Below, one piece after another: positions 1 to 8,245 of a stretch of 64,000 nucleotides of DNA. This stretch comes from Candidatus Saccharimonadota bacterium (lineage in GTDB: Bacteria > Patescibacteriota > Saccharimonadia > Saccharimonadales > Saccharimonadaceae): NCBI GenBank assembly GCA_017515285.1, contig JAFWGN010000011.1, positions 1-64,000 on the forward strand, read 5' to 3'. The notes beneath the pieces are model-generated. The model was not told the DNA's origin and searched no databases. It saw nothing but the letters and a program-made list of their open reading frames with translations. The translations under genes and the position numbers were made by a program. Position 1 is the first letter of the stretch, and each line of letters starts with the position of its first letter.

Positions 1-1
1 C

Positions 2-1378
2 ACCACTACCGCCAACGGCGAATACGATTTCTGGGTCCAAGTCAATAAATATGGCCAAACCATGAACTACATTAGCAAATACACCGCGAGTGGTTCAAAC
101 GTCGCCACCGTCGTCTATGCCGGTTTACAGTCCAAAAACACCTCGGGTAAATTCTATATTACCGAAATGCAGGAGATGACGAGAGGCGTATGCCAGAATA
201 CGAATATGTGGGGAACTGGCGTTGGCGATAATGCCAGAATCTATGACTACACGGGTTCCGGCGCGGCTCTTGCTTCAACCGCCGCTACTTCCGCCACCGT
301 CAATACTGGCACCTTCCTTCTCGAAGATAATCGAGACCAAAAAACCTATCTCGTCCGTAGGTTGGCCGATGGTAACTGTTGGATGGTTCAAAACCTAGAC
401 TTAAACCTAAAAAACTTCGCCGGGACTAGAAAACTCACTTCCGCAAATACTGACCTAAATGATAAAGAATATTGGGACCCCAGCGAGACTTTAAAGAATA
501 GTCAATGGGTATTTAATTCGACGAACATCACTGGTGGTTATGCAAATCATCTTGGCATAGCCAATATCCTCGAACCTGGCCCTGGGTATAGCACGGTCGG
601 TGCGCTTTCTATCTCTCAATATCAATTTCAATCTCGTCTCAATTTTGGCCCAAACCTCTTTTGGGGGTCAAGATACCAAGCTGGAACAATCGTCGACAAC
701 ACTTCCGGCGATAATAATAATGGTCTATATATAAATGGAAACGCCAACGTTCTTTACCCGAGGTCTTACGATAACGGTTTTGCATATTATGACAGCAATC
801 TTTTCATCGACTCGGATTCGGGTTATAAAATGATTCCCGTAATTCCAGATGCAGCCGGCGAGGTCGGGAAGATATTGCAAAGCAGCGACTATTTAACAAT
901 CGACAGCGAATGGCAACCAGAGCTGATTATGAATCAGACCGGAGAAAAGTATACAATGCGCGGGAACGTGTACTTGGGCGATTATTACAATAACTACGCC
1001 GCATATGCCGGAAATGTGTCGGACGGTTATACACTAGAGCAAAATTCAATATGCCCGAAGGGTTGGAGGTTGCCGTCCGAAAATATCGATGAGGAAAAAT
1101 CTTGGCGCAAATTACTTATGGATATTTATGACATCATAGAAGACGACGGTGACATTATTCAGTTCGAGTCAATCGCTAAACAATTCCTATTGCCGATTTC
1201 GCTCGGCTATACCGGTCAATACAATGGAATAAAAGGTTTGCTATGGGATCGCTCGACATACGGATATATGTATACCTCTCATAACACACTGTATATGTAC
1301 CGCATGAACGGCAAAGTCAGTTCTTCCTTTCCCCGACCATACATGGGTAATACTCTTCGTTGCGTCGCCCGCGACTAG
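2..1378 (+). CDS. FISUMP-domain surface protein, 5' end cut by window
   Basis: The reading frame is open from the window edge, so the N-terminus and any signal peptide are missing; the first in-window ATG (62) is internal, because the residues before it (GEYDFWVQVNKYG) align with the interior of the complete paralogue at 9681. Visible motifs are a VRRLADGNCWMVQNLDLNL block, a YLGDYYN block, ICPKGWRLP and a terminal LRCVARD, all typical of the Fibrobacter succinogenes major paralogous (FISUMP) domain. Such proteins are secreted surface proteins of unknown binding function. The last 70 residues diverge most from the paralogue: the YWSSTP motif present there is replaced here. Family assignment is good; the function is unknown. 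Confidence 0.8.
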   Translation, partial: TTTANGEYDFWVQVNKYGQTMNYISKYTASGSNVATVVYAGLQSKNTSGKFYITEMQEMTRGVCQNTNMWGTGVGDNARIYDYTGSGAALASTAATSATVNTGTFLLEDNRDQKTYLVRRLADGNCWMVQNLDLNLKNFAGTRKLTSANTDLNDKEYWDPSETLKNSQWVFNSTNITGGYANHLGIANILEPGPGYSTVGALSISQYQFQSRLNFGPNLFWGSRYQAGTIVDNTSGDNNNGLYINGNANVLYPRSYDNGFAYYDSNLFIDSDSGYKMIPVIPDAAGEVGKILQSSDYLTIDSEWQPELIMNQTGEKYTMRGNVYLGDYYNNYAAYAGNVSDGYTLEQNSICPKGWRLPSENIDEEKSWRKLLMDIYDIIEDDGDIIQFESIAKQFLLPISLGYTGQYNGIKGLLWDRSTYGYMYTSHNTLYMYRMNGKVSSSFPRPYMGNTLRCVARD

Positions 1379-1480
1379 CAATTTAACAATTCATTTCAAG
1401 AAAATCTTGAATAAGCCTTTTCGAGACGATAAGGATGATTTTGGTGGCGACTTCAAAGTTCGGTTTTAGTCGAATGTTAG

Positions 1481-1668
1481 TGGCGAACTTCTGTTCTGTT
1501 TCTTGTCCAATTGCGCACAAGACCCGATAATTTTGACGACATTTTCCTCATCCGAGCAAATCGACGGCCGGTGTTACCCGAGGCGCATTTGCGAGGATTG
1601 AGCGAAATATGTGTCAAAATTATAGGGTTCGCGGAGCACCCGGACAAAAACAGAACTGAAGCTCGCCC
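1481..1668. repeat. large imperfect inverted repeat
   Basis: The arms read inwards from both ends. GGCGAACTTCTGTTCTG (1482-1498) matches the reverse complement of 1650-1666 (GGCGAGCTTCAGTTCTG). TTCTTGTCC matches TTTTTGTCC of the other arm. ACCCGATAATTTTGAC (1522-1537) matches ACCCTATAATTTTGAC of the other arm (around 1612-1628). GAGCAAAT near the centre matches TCGCAAAT. The centre is close to 1575. The arms are interrupted by unpaired stretches, so this is an old or RNA-level structure, not a fresh duplication. Confidence 0.65.
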
Positions 1669-1676
1669 CGCATTTA

Positions 1677-1775
1677 GGCTTCCTTCCGCTCTAGGTCTTC
1701 AATAATCTATTGCCAAGATATAAATCTAGTTCTTTAGTCCTCTATGTTCAAAGAAGACCTAGGGCCGAGGGAAGC
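1677..1775. repeat. hairpin element, FISUMP-associated copy 1
   Basis: The left arm 1678-1700 and the right arm 1753-1775 are complementary at 20 of 23 positions, with a 52-base loop. The right arm (GACCTAGGGCCGAGGGAAGC) is nearly the same sequence as the right arm of the hairpin after the second FISUMP gene (GACCCAGAACCGAGGGAAGC), and both are preceded by TAGTCCTC in the loop. No T-run follows, so it is not an ordinary intrinsic terminator. Confidence 0.7.
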
Positions 1776-1810
1776 TTCCGTTAGATATAGATATATGGTA
1801 TATTAACGGT

Positions 1811-2212
1811 ATGCGGAAAGAAGAAAACTACGGCGTAATAATCCCAGCCTACACAAAGAACATGCCGGACAGAGATGAACTCATCTGCGCTTTTATCGTC
1901 GCAACGTACTTCCGTAGCAAAATAGAATGCATTTCGTTCGACAACGCTAACTCGAAAAGACCAGATTTTTTAGTAAAACGACTCAACCAAAGATGGGAGC
2001 TTAAAACCATTCGCGGTAACTCAGCCAACACAATCCACCATGCCTTCGAGCGAAGCAACGGCCAGTCAGAAAACCTAATTATCTATCTCGGAAAAACTAA
2101 AATGCACGCCAAATCCGCTATCGGACGCGTCAAAAGGGAACTGAAAAACGGCACGAGCAAAAAGCGAATACTTGTCGTCACTAAAGCTGGCACTGTGGTT
2201 GCAATTAAATAG
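1811..2212 (+). CDS. orphan CdiA-CT-like tRNase-type nuclease domain protein
   Basis: This 133-residue single-domain protein resembles the CdiA C-terminal tRNase toxin family, a PD-(D/E)XK-type nuclease fold. Visible signature: RPDFLV then WELKTIRG (the PD...ExK pattern, about residues 56-72), followed by NTIHHAFERSNGQSENLII, the TI..A..Q..N helix-strand typical of that family. There is no signal peptide and no long adhesin upstream; it stands alone between two structured spacers. The ATG lies 6 bases after TATATT (1799-1804) with no ribosome binding site, so the mRNA should be leaderless. No immunity gene is recognisable next to it. It could be a toxin cassette, an orphan CDI remnant or a housekeeping nuclease; the family call is from motif recognition only. 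Confidence 0.6.
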   Translation: MRKEENYGVIIPAYTKNMPDRDELICAFIVATYFRSKIECISFDNANSKRPDFLVKRLNQRWELKTIRGNSANTIHHAFERSNGQSENLIIYLGKTKMHAKSAIGRVKRELKNGTSKKRILVVTKAGTVVAIK

Positions 2213-2233
2213 TAACTATGATAAAATAAAAAT

Positions 2234-2400
2234 AACAGCGATCCGCTGTTCGGAATTGAAAAAGTATTCCCAGGACCCGACAGGTTTAGCATAGAACCGG
2301 GCTCGGTGCTCCATAGGAGTGAATAGCTCCTAAAACCCCAAATAAAAGTCTATCTTTTTTCGAAGTGCACGCGGCGTTCGCGCCTAAAGTGCACTTTTTT
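2234..2400 (+). ncRNA. candidate structured small RNA with own promoter and terminator
   Basis: TTGCAA (2199-2204) and TAAAAT (2222-2227) are spaced by 17 bases and predict a start near 2234. No ORF follows. The RNA can form ACAGCG/CGCTGT (2234-2249), a CCCG..GGTT/AACC-CGGG hairpin (about 2277-2302), a GGAG/CTCC hairpin (about 2314-2330) and a closing terminator. I did not recognise 6S, SRP, tmRNA or RNase P signatures. It might instead be the 3' region of the nuclease mRNA. Confidence 0.4.
2363..2400 (+). terminator. intrinsic terminator
   Basis: The outer stem AAGTGCAC (2363-2370) pairs with GTGCACTT (2389-2396), with a nested GGCG-TTCG-CGCC hairpin inside, followed by a T-run to 2400. It isolates the hrcA promoter from upstream transcription. 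Confidence 0.85.
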
Positions 2401-2445
2401 CTAGCACTCTTGACGTCCGATTGCTAAAAGCATATAATATAAACT
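2401..2445 (+). promoter_or_regulatory. CIRCE-like HrcA operator overlapping the hrcA promoter
   Basis: CTAGCACTC (2401-2409), a 9-base spacer and GATTGCTAA (2419-2427) match the CIRCE operator TTAGCACTC-N9-GAGTGCTAA except for one base in each arm. The spacer contains the -35 box TTGACG (2410-2415); TATAAT (2433-2438) follows after 17 bases. HrcA bound here would cover the -35 box, so hrcA-grpE should repress itself and be released by heat stress. Confidence 0.85.
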
Positions 2446-3198
2446 ATGAATTTAACCGAACGCCAAAGAGAAATCTTATTCGCAATCATCGAACAATACG
2501 CCGAGCTTGCGACCCCTGTCGGGAGTGTAACACTGGCGAAGCTTTTTGACGTTTCATCGGCGACGATTCGTGCCGAGATGGCGAAGCTCGAAAGTTACGG
2601 CCTAATCGCCCAGCCACACACCTCCGCCGGTCGTATCCCGACCGACGCCGGCTACCGTTATTATGTTAATTCACTGGTCGAAGAATCGGAAAATGCCGAG
2701 TTTAACGAGGGACCGGCCTATGATGTTCCGCTCCTCGACGCCCCGAAGGAGAACCGCGCGGAACACGTCCTCGAAGTTCGCGTCTCTTCCCACGCCTCCG
2801 CCGAGACAATGATAAAAACCGCAGTTGACGCCTTGGTTGACTTGACTGGGAACTTGGGACTCGGAACTATCGGCAACCAACTCTACCTCTCCGGAATCTC
2901 GAGACTTCTCACTCAACCCGAATTTGTCGATCTCGCTCGCGTCCAGGCCGTCGCCAAACTTCTCGACAACTTGGAACCTTGGCTCCGCGAAGCCGCCCCG
3001 GGCGAACCGCTCAACATTTTCATCGGCCAAGAAAACCCAATTGGAAAATCCTCTGGTGTCTCTTTGATTATTTCTAAATTCCGCTCCCCGTTTTCCGACA
3101 CTAGTTACATCGGCGTCCTCGGTCCCACGCGCCAAAATTACCAAAAAGTCATGAGCCTCGTCCGCAGCGCCGGCGAAATGCTCGAGAAAGGATTTTAA
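2446..3198 (+). CDS. hrcA: heat-inducible transcription repressor HrcA (short form)
   Basis: HrcA binds CIRCE operators and represses chaperone genes. The N-terminal winged helix is clear (LTERQREILFAIIEQYAE; SSATIRAEMAKLESYGLI), followed by the family block SAGRIPTDAGYRYYV around residues 55-75. The C-terminal domain ends in a conserved-looking IGVLGPTRQNYQKVMSLV. At 250 residues it is about 90 shorter than the Bacillus protein, mostly in the middle domain. The start codon is 7 bases after the -10 box, so the transcript should be leaderless. The stop overlaps the grpE start by one base (TAATG), indicating coupled translation. A CIRCE-like operator lies directly upstream. Confidence 0.93.
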   Translation: MNLTERQREILFAIIEQYAELATPVGSVTLAKLFDVSSATIRAEMAKLESYGLIAQPHTSAGRIPTDAGYRYYVNSLVEESENAEFNEGPAYDVPLLDAPKENRAEHVLEVRVSSHASAETMIKTAVDALVDLTGNLGLGTIGNQLYLSGISRLLTQPEFVDLARVQAVAKLLDNLEPWLREAAPGEPLNIFIGQENPIGKSSGVSLIISKFRSPFSDTSYIGVLGPTRQNYQKVMSLVRSAGEMLEKGF

Positions 3199-3683
3199 TG
3201 CTAAAAAAAGAACCAACAACCACTTCCGAAGAATCAAAAACCCCGAATGAAGATGCGACCGAAGCGCCAAAGCCCGACGTCAAAGATTTGAAAATCACGG
3301 AGCTAACGAACGACCTTCAGCGCACCCGTGCCGATTTTGAAAACTATCGTAAGAATGTTGAAAAAGACAAGGAAAACGCGAAGAAACTCGCTGAAAACGC
3401 GACTGTCCTCAAGTTTTTGCCACTTTTAGACGACCTCGACCGCGCAATTAAAACCTACGACGAACTAAAACCGCTCGAGAAAAACTTTGAAAAAACTTTA
3501 AAAACCTTGCGCCTCGAAAAAATCAAAACCGAACGCGGCACCGAGTTCAACCCCGAGTTCCACGAAGCCGTCATGAGCGAAGGCGACGGCGAAAAAGAAG
3601 TCATCTCCGAAACCTTGCGTGACGGATACCTCTATGCCGGCGAAGTTCTTCGCCCGGCCATGGTTAAAATCATGTTTGAATAA
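3198..3683 (+). CDS. grpE: GrpE nucleotide exchange factor
   Basis: GrpE is the co-chaperone that releases ADP from DnaK. The protein has 161 residues: a charged, disordered N-terminus (about 1-30), a long coiled-coil helix (about 30-95, DLQRTRADFENYRKNVEKDK) and the C-terminal beta domain with GTEFNPEFHEAVM and a GYLYAGEVLRPAMVKI ending, all typical. It is translationally coupled to hrcA (one-base overlap) and shares its CIRCE control. dnaK and dnaJ are not in this window, so the heat-shock genes are dispersed or continue elsewhere. Confidence 0.95.
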   Translation: MLKKEPTTTSEESKTPNEDATEAPKPDVKDLKITELTNDLQRTRADFENYRKNVEKDKENAKKLAENATVLKFLPLLDDLDRAIKTYDELKPLEKNFEKTLKTLRLEKIKTERGTEFNPEFHEAVMSEGDGEKEVISETLRDGYLYAGEVLRPAMVKIMFE

Positions 3684-3720
3684 AACATTATTTTAATCTC
3701 CATGTGCTATAATAGAAAAT

Positions 3721-6513
3721 ATGGCAAAAGACGACAAGAAAAAGTCTAACAAATCAAAGAAAACCGAAACCAAAAAGCCGGTCAAAAAGACAAAACAGCC
3801 CGCAAAACTTTCTCGTTCCGAGAAAAAAGCGTTGAAAGCCGAGCGTAAGCGTGTCGCGAAGCGCGACATGAAAAACATGGGCTTTTTCGAAAGGATGCGC
3901 TATAAAAAGAAGCTAAAGCGCGACCGCGAAGCTCGTCGTCGTGCCGAAGACCTCGCGACCCTTCCAAAAGAGCCGATCAAGCGTTTCTTTGCCCACCTTC
4001 ACCCGAGGCGCGTCTTTCATTACTGGTTTTCTTGGCGTGGCCTGAAAAAAATCCTAAAGTTCGGCCTTGCCTGTATGCTCCTCGGCATCATCGCCGTTGG
4101 CGGACTTTTCTTGTACTATAAAAAAGACATCGCCGACATCAAACTCGACGACATCGTCATCTCCGACACCGTGAACACCTACCTCGACCGCAACGGTGTC
4201 GTCCTTTGGGAAGACACCGGCACCGAGAACTATCGCCTCGTCGTCTCTGGCGACGAAATCTCCGACTACGTTCGCTGGGCGACTATCGCGCTCGAGGACA
4301 AGAACTTCTATAATCACCCCGGCGTCGATTTTTCCGGTCTTGTCCGTGCCGTCATCGCCACCGCCTCCGGAAAACAAGTCCAAGGCGGTTCAACCTTAAC
4401 CCAGCAACTTATCAAACAAGTTTACTTCGCCGACGAAGCCCAAAGCGCAAACCGCGGCGGTATCTCCCGCAAAATCAAGGAGCTTATTCTCGCCGTTGAA
4501 CTCGAAAAAATGTACGACAAGGAACAGATTCTAACAATGTATCTGAACGAGTCTCCCTATGGCGGTCGTCGCAACGGCGTCGAATCCGCAGCCCAGACTT
4601 ACTTCGGTAAACCCGCAAAAGATTTGAATATCGCCGAAGCCGCCCTCCTCGCCGCCATCCCGAACAACCCCGCCATCTACAATCCATATAACTCCTATGG
4701 CAACGAAACCCTCCTCCAACGTCAGCGCTACGCTATCGAAATCATGGTCGAAATGGGCTATATCACTCAAGAAGAAGCCGACGCCGCCAAGGAAATCGCC
4801 ATCCTCGACACGGTAAAACCCGAGGCTTCTCAATACGAAAACATTAAAGCTCCGCACTTCGTCCTCGAAGTTAAAAACCAACTCGAAGAAAAATACGGTT
4901 ATTCCACTCTCCGCTCCGGTGGCTTCACGATTAAGACTTCGCTCGATTACCGCGCGCAACAAATCGCGGAATCTGCCGTTGGTGCCGGCGCCGCCCTCTT
5001 CTCCTATAACGGCTCTGACAATATCGCCCTCGCCTCCGTCGATGTCGAAACTTCCCAAGTCATCGCCATGGTCGGCTCCGTCGATTTTAGCAACGCCGAA
5101 TACGGAACCTTCAACGCCGCGACCGCTCTCGTCGAACCCGGCTCCTCAATTAAGCCCGTCCTCGACTACACTCCGCTCTTCATGCAGCGCGAAGGATTGA
5201 ACTACGGCCCCGGAACGGTTCTTCGCGACGAAAATATCGACTCAATTTACTGTAACGGTTACCGCGGCTCCTGTATGCTCCGCAACTACACTGGCCAATT
5301 CTACGGCAACGTCACGATTCGTCAAGCTCTCTCCAACTCTCTGAACATCCCTGCCGTCAAGGCCCTCTACATCAACGGAATCCCAAACTCCCTCGACATT
5401 CTCCATAAACTCGGCGACGTCTCTTACTGCGCCGAAGACCCCTCTGCCGCCGGTCTCTCAATCGCCATCGGCTCCGGCTGTCGCGTCCGCATCGTCGAAC
5501 ACGCAAACACTTACGCTTCTATTGCCCGCGGTGGTAGCTATAAAGATTTGACCTATGTCCTCGAAGTCAAAAACAGCGCCGGCGACGTCCTCGAATCCTG
5601 GCAAGATTCCGCCGGAACTCGCGTCGTTGACGAACAAGTCGCCTACATGATTTGGAGTATCCTCCATGACGCCGTTGCCCGTTCTCAACTCGTCTTCGGC
5701 TCTCAGTCTTACGCCTTCGGGTTTATCGTCCCTGGCGTCGAAACTGCCTCTAAAACCGGAACGACGACCACCACCAACTCCGCCATCGCCAAAGACAACC
5801 TGATGATTTCTTTCTCCTCGAAAATCGCCACCGTCGTTTGGAACGGTCGCCACGACGGGTCCGGCCTCGCAAGCTCCGACAGTAGCGTCGTCCGCCGTGT
5901 CGTCAGCAACTATATGTCCGGCGTTCACCTCGACGTTTACGCCCCCGATGGAAAGTGGGCTTCCGGCGAAGTCATCAACCAACCCGCTGGCATCCATACC
6001 ATGACCGTCAACGGCAAGACCGACATCTGGCCCTCCTGGTATAACGAAAAAACCACCGGCGTCTCGAAAGAAACTCTCCAGTTCAATCGTTATAACGGCA
6101 AACTCGCTGCAACCTGTACCAATTCCGACTATATCGTCGCCGTCGAAGTCACCAAAATCGTTGACCCGATGACGAAAAAGGAAGTATATAGCGTCCCCGA
6201 CGGCTACAACAAGGAAGAGTCCGACGATTGTTCCTACGTCGCTCCGCGCGTTACCGCCTCCTACAACGCAAGTTCCAAACAACTCTCCGTCACCGTCACC
6301 GGTAGCGAAATATTGAACGGAAGCGGCTCCTTCACCCTCACCCCTGCGACCGGCCAAGCCGTCTCTGGAACGATTGCCCGCTCAACCTTCACCCCCGGCT
6401 ACACCGTCAAGGGTACCGAAGGCTCAATCACCGTCACCGTCACCGACAGCGTTGGCGGAACCGACTCCACCAAGGTAACAATCCCGGCCCCTAGTTCGTC
6501 TTCTTCCGACTAG
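3721..6513 (+). CDS. class A penicillin-binding protein (PBP1a type)
   Basis: A bifunctional peptidoglycan synthase of 930 residues. A lysine/arginine-rich cytoplasmic tail (1-105) precedes one membrane helix (about 112-132). The GT51 glycosyltransferase domain follows (ALEDKNFYNHPGVDFSG with the catalytic Glu, then GGSTLTQQLIKQ). The transpeptidase domain has SSIK (475-478, active Ser475), a SNS motif and KTGT (678-681). The C-terminal 150 residues form an Ig-like, Thr/Ser-rich extracellular tail. TATAAT (3708-3713) lies 7 bases before ATG with no ribosome binding site, so a leaderless mRNA is likely. The 3' end overlaps the convergent PIN-TRAM gene by 23 bases. Confidence 0.95.
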   Translation: MAKDDKKKSNKSKKTETKKPVKKTKQPAKLSRSEKKALKAERKRVAKRDMKNMGFFERMRYKKKLKRDREARRRAEDLATLPKEPIKRFFAHLHPRRVFHYWFSWRGLKKILKFGLACMLLGIIAVGGLFLYYKKDIADIKLDDIVISDTVNTYLDRNGVVLWEDTGTENYRLVVSGDEISDYVRWATIALEDKNFYNHPGVDFSGLVRAVIATASGKQVQGGSTLTQQLIKQVYFADEAQSANRGGISRKIKELILAVELEKMYDKEQILTMYLNESPYGGRRNGVESAAQTYFGKPAKDLNIAEAALLAAIPNNPAIYNPYNSYGNETLLQRQRYAIEIMVEMGYITQEEADAAKEIAILDTVKPEASQYENIKAPHFVLEVKNQLEEKYGYSTLRSGGFTIKTSLDYRAQQIAESAVGAGAALFSYNGSDNIALASVDVETSQVIAMVGSVDFSNAEYGTFNAATALVEPGSSIKPVLDYTPLFMQREGLNYGPGTVLRDENIDSIYCNGYRGSCMLRNYTGQFYGNVTIRQALSNSLNIPAVKALYINGIPNSLDILHKLGDVSYCAEDPSAAGLSIAIGSGCRVRIVEHANTYASIARGGSYKDLTYVLEVKNSAGDVLESWQDSAGTRVVDEQVAYMIWSILHDAVARSQLVFGSQSYAFGFIVPGVETASKTGTTTTTNSAIAKDNLMISFSSKIATVVWNGRHDGSGLASSDSSVVRRVVSNYMSGVHLDVYAPDGKWASGEVINQPAGIHTMTVNGKTDIWPSWYNEKTTGVSKETLQFNRYNGKLAATCTNSDYIVAVEVTKIVDPMTKKEVYSVPDGYNKEESDDCSYVAPRVTASYNASSKQLSVTVTGSEILNGSGSFTLTPATGQAVSGTIARSTFTPGYTVKGTEGSITVTVTDSVGGTDSTKVTIPAPSSSSSD

Positions 6514-7219
6514 TCGACCTTTTCTTTCGACCGGCAACTTCCGCGAAGACCATCCGTCCCGCGGAAGTTTGTAGATACCGCAAATACGATACTTCGATTT
6601 CTTGCCCAATTCGATTTCCCGCCCCGTCAACCACAACCATCGTCCCGTCTTCCAAATGCCCAACTCCCTGGCTCTTGTCTTGCCCCCGCTCAATGATATT
6701 TAACCGGAAACGGTCGCCGTATTGGTATTTGCTTTCAAATACCAGCGCCAATTCGTTCACGTTCAAAATCTCCACTCCTTCCGTCTCCGCTACCTTCGCG
6801 AGGTTATAATCGCACGTCAAAATTGCGCCATTATTCTCTTTCGCAAGCACCAAAAGTCGCTCATCGACCAACATCCTCCCAAGATGCGAATCATCAAAAA
6901 TCTCCGTGTTAAAATATACCACCCGCTCCAACTCGCTCACGTGCGCCAGCCCGTCTCTCGCCCGCCCGCGCTTGACAGAATCTTTCCCGTCCGCGAGCAG
7001 TTGTAACTCTCGCGTTACCGACTTCGGGATTAAAAGGTCGTCGCTCATAAATCCGGTTTTTGCAACGTTAAGAACCCGCCCGTCAATCAATGCGCTCGTA
7101 TCGACAAACACCTTTCTCCGCCCCCGCGGTTTCGCGGTTTTTTCTAAGGCTTTTTTAATCGCAAGAAAAGATGTTTCGGCGAGGATGACAAGACTAATAA
7201 GTATAATAAATAATTCCAT
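6491..7219 (-). CDS. membrane-anchored PIN-TRAM domain protein
   Basis: 242 residues: one N-terminal membrane helix (about 2-20), a PIN nuclease domain (VDTSALIDGR with the first acidic residue, TRELQLLAD, then LTCDYNLAKVAE) and a C-terminal TRAM-like RNA-binding domain (about 170-230, GVGHLEDGTMVVVDGA). The same order occurs in the YacL family, which has more membrane helices. A role in RNA cleavage at the membrane is inferred; the substrate is unknown. On the minus strand TATAAT ends 6 bases before the ATG, predicting a leaderless transcript. It ends inside the last codons of the convergent penicillin-binding protein gene. Confidence 0.85.
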   Translation of the reverse strand: MELFIILISLVILAETSFLAIKKALEKTAKPRGRRKVFVDTSALIDGRVLNVAKTGFMSDDLLIPKSVTRELQLLADGKDSVKRGRARDGLAHVSELERVVYFNTEIFDDSHLGRMLVDERLLVLAKENNGAILTCDYNLAKVAETEGVEILNVNELALVFESKYQYGDRFRLNIIERGQDKSQGVGHLEDGTMVVVDGAGNRIGQEIEVSYLRYLQTSAGRMVFAEVAGRKKRSTSRKKTN

Positions 7220-7276
7220 GCCCTAATTATACCAAACCCCCTCCCCGAGATAAACTTTTTATGCTAAAATAAACTC

Positions 7277-8245
7277 ATGAATTCTTCTGTGGGCATTTCT
7301 TTTCAAAACGCCGAAGCGCTCCTCCGCCGCATCCGCGCGACGGACTATCTAACCGTAGCGCAACTTTTCTTAATCGACAATTTTCTTCTCTCTCGCCCGC
7401 TAGAACCCGAAGACATCAAACCCCGTCTCCTCGGTCACTGGGGAACGTGCCACGGCATTAACGTTGCATACGCCCACCTCCGCCGCTTTTACCAAGGCGA
7501 CGATAATTTCCAATTCGTCCTCGGCCCGGGGCACGGTTTTCCAGCGCTCCAAGCCAACTTATTTATAGACGGCGAGCTAGAGACAATCGACCCAAAGGCC
7601 ACCCGCGATTTGAACGGTATAATATATATATGCAAACATTTCTCCTTCCCGGGCGGCTTCCCGAGCCACTCCTCTCCGCTCACCCCCGGCGTCATCACCG
7701 AAGGCGGCGAACTCGGATATGCTCTCGGCGCGGCCTATGGCGCCGTTCTGGGACACCCGGGAAAAACCGTCGCAGTCCTTCTCGGCGACGGCGAATTTGA
7801 GACCGGCTCCGCACTCGCCTCTTTGAACTTCAATTATCTTCTCGGTGGCGATTCAAACGGGCGTGCCCTCCCGATTCTCTCCGTAAACGGCTATAAAATC
7901 TCCGGCCCGACCGTCTTCGCAAGAAAATCCGAGCGCGAGCAAATGGAAATGATTCGCGGTTTCGGCTTCGAACCGTTTGTCATAAAGGGCGACAGCCCGG
8001 AAACCTTCCAACGTGTTTTGGGCGCGGCCCACCTCGCCGAACATCCGTTTATCATTTTCAAGAACGAAAAGGGCTACGGCGGCCCCTTCGAAGTCGGTGG
8101 CAAAAGAGTCTCGGGCAACTTCCTTGCGCACCAAATCCCGCTACCCCTCGCGAAGTCCGACCCGGAGCAGCTAAACCTTTTGGAAAATTGGCTAAAGAGT
8201 TATCACTTTGAAGAACTATTCGACGGAAAGGAGTTTAAGATATGA
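7277..8245 (+). CDS. phosphoketolase, N-terminal (ThDP-binding) subunit
   Basis: 322 residues corresponding to the N-terminal XFP domain of xylulose-5-phosphate/fructose-6-phosphate phosphoketolase. Conserved blocks in order: GHWGTCHGINVAYAHLRRF, LGPGHGFPALQANL, FSFPGGFPSHSSPLTPG, EGGELGYALGAAYG, LLGDGEFETG (ThDP/Mg motif), SVNGYKISGPTVFARKS and the domain-ending HQIPLPLAKSDPEQLNLLE then YHFEELFDGK. The ORF stops with TGA exactly where the family's linker begins; its stop overlaps the start of the next gene (ATGA). The enzyme makes acetyl phosphate from sugar phosphates. TAAAAT (7265-7270) ends 6 bases before ATG, so a leaderless transcript is likely. Confidence 0.9.
   Translation: MNSSVGISFQNAEALLRRIRATDYLTVAQLFLIDNFLLSRPLEPEDIKPRLLGHWGTCHGINVAYAHLRRFYQGDDNFQFVLGPGHGFPALQANLFIDGELETIDPKATRDLNGIIYICKHFSFPGGFPSHSSPLTPGVITEGGELGYALGAAYGAVLGHPGKTVAVLLGDGEFETGSALASLNFNYLLGGDSNGRALPILSVNGYKISGPTVFARKSEREQMEMIRGFGFEPFVIKGDSPETFQRVLGAAHLAEHPFIIFKNEKGYGGPFEVGGKRVSGNFLAHQIPLPLAKSDPEQLNLLENWLKSYHFEELFDGKEFKI

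Larger units (their letters stand above)
1379..1810. other. gene-free spacer rich in inverted repeats
   Basis: No convincing gene is seen; the only ORF inside (1511-1705) lies within a large imperfect palindrome. The stretch holds that palindrome (about 1481-1668) and a separate hairpin (1677-1775) related to the one after the second FISUMP gene. The end carries the -10 box (TATATT, 1799-1804) of the next gene. It may be decayed mobile DNA or a structured 3' region of the FISUMP transcript. Confidence 0.6.

Noticed and set aside
1511-1705. Short ORF in the spacer before the nuclease gene
   Set aside because: It lies within a large palindrome, has no binding site or -10 box at the usual distance and no recognisable domain.
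2234-2400. 6S or SRP RNA
   Set aside because: The characteristic SRP core (CAGGTCCGGAAGGAAGCAGCC-like) and a single long 6S-type rod were not found.
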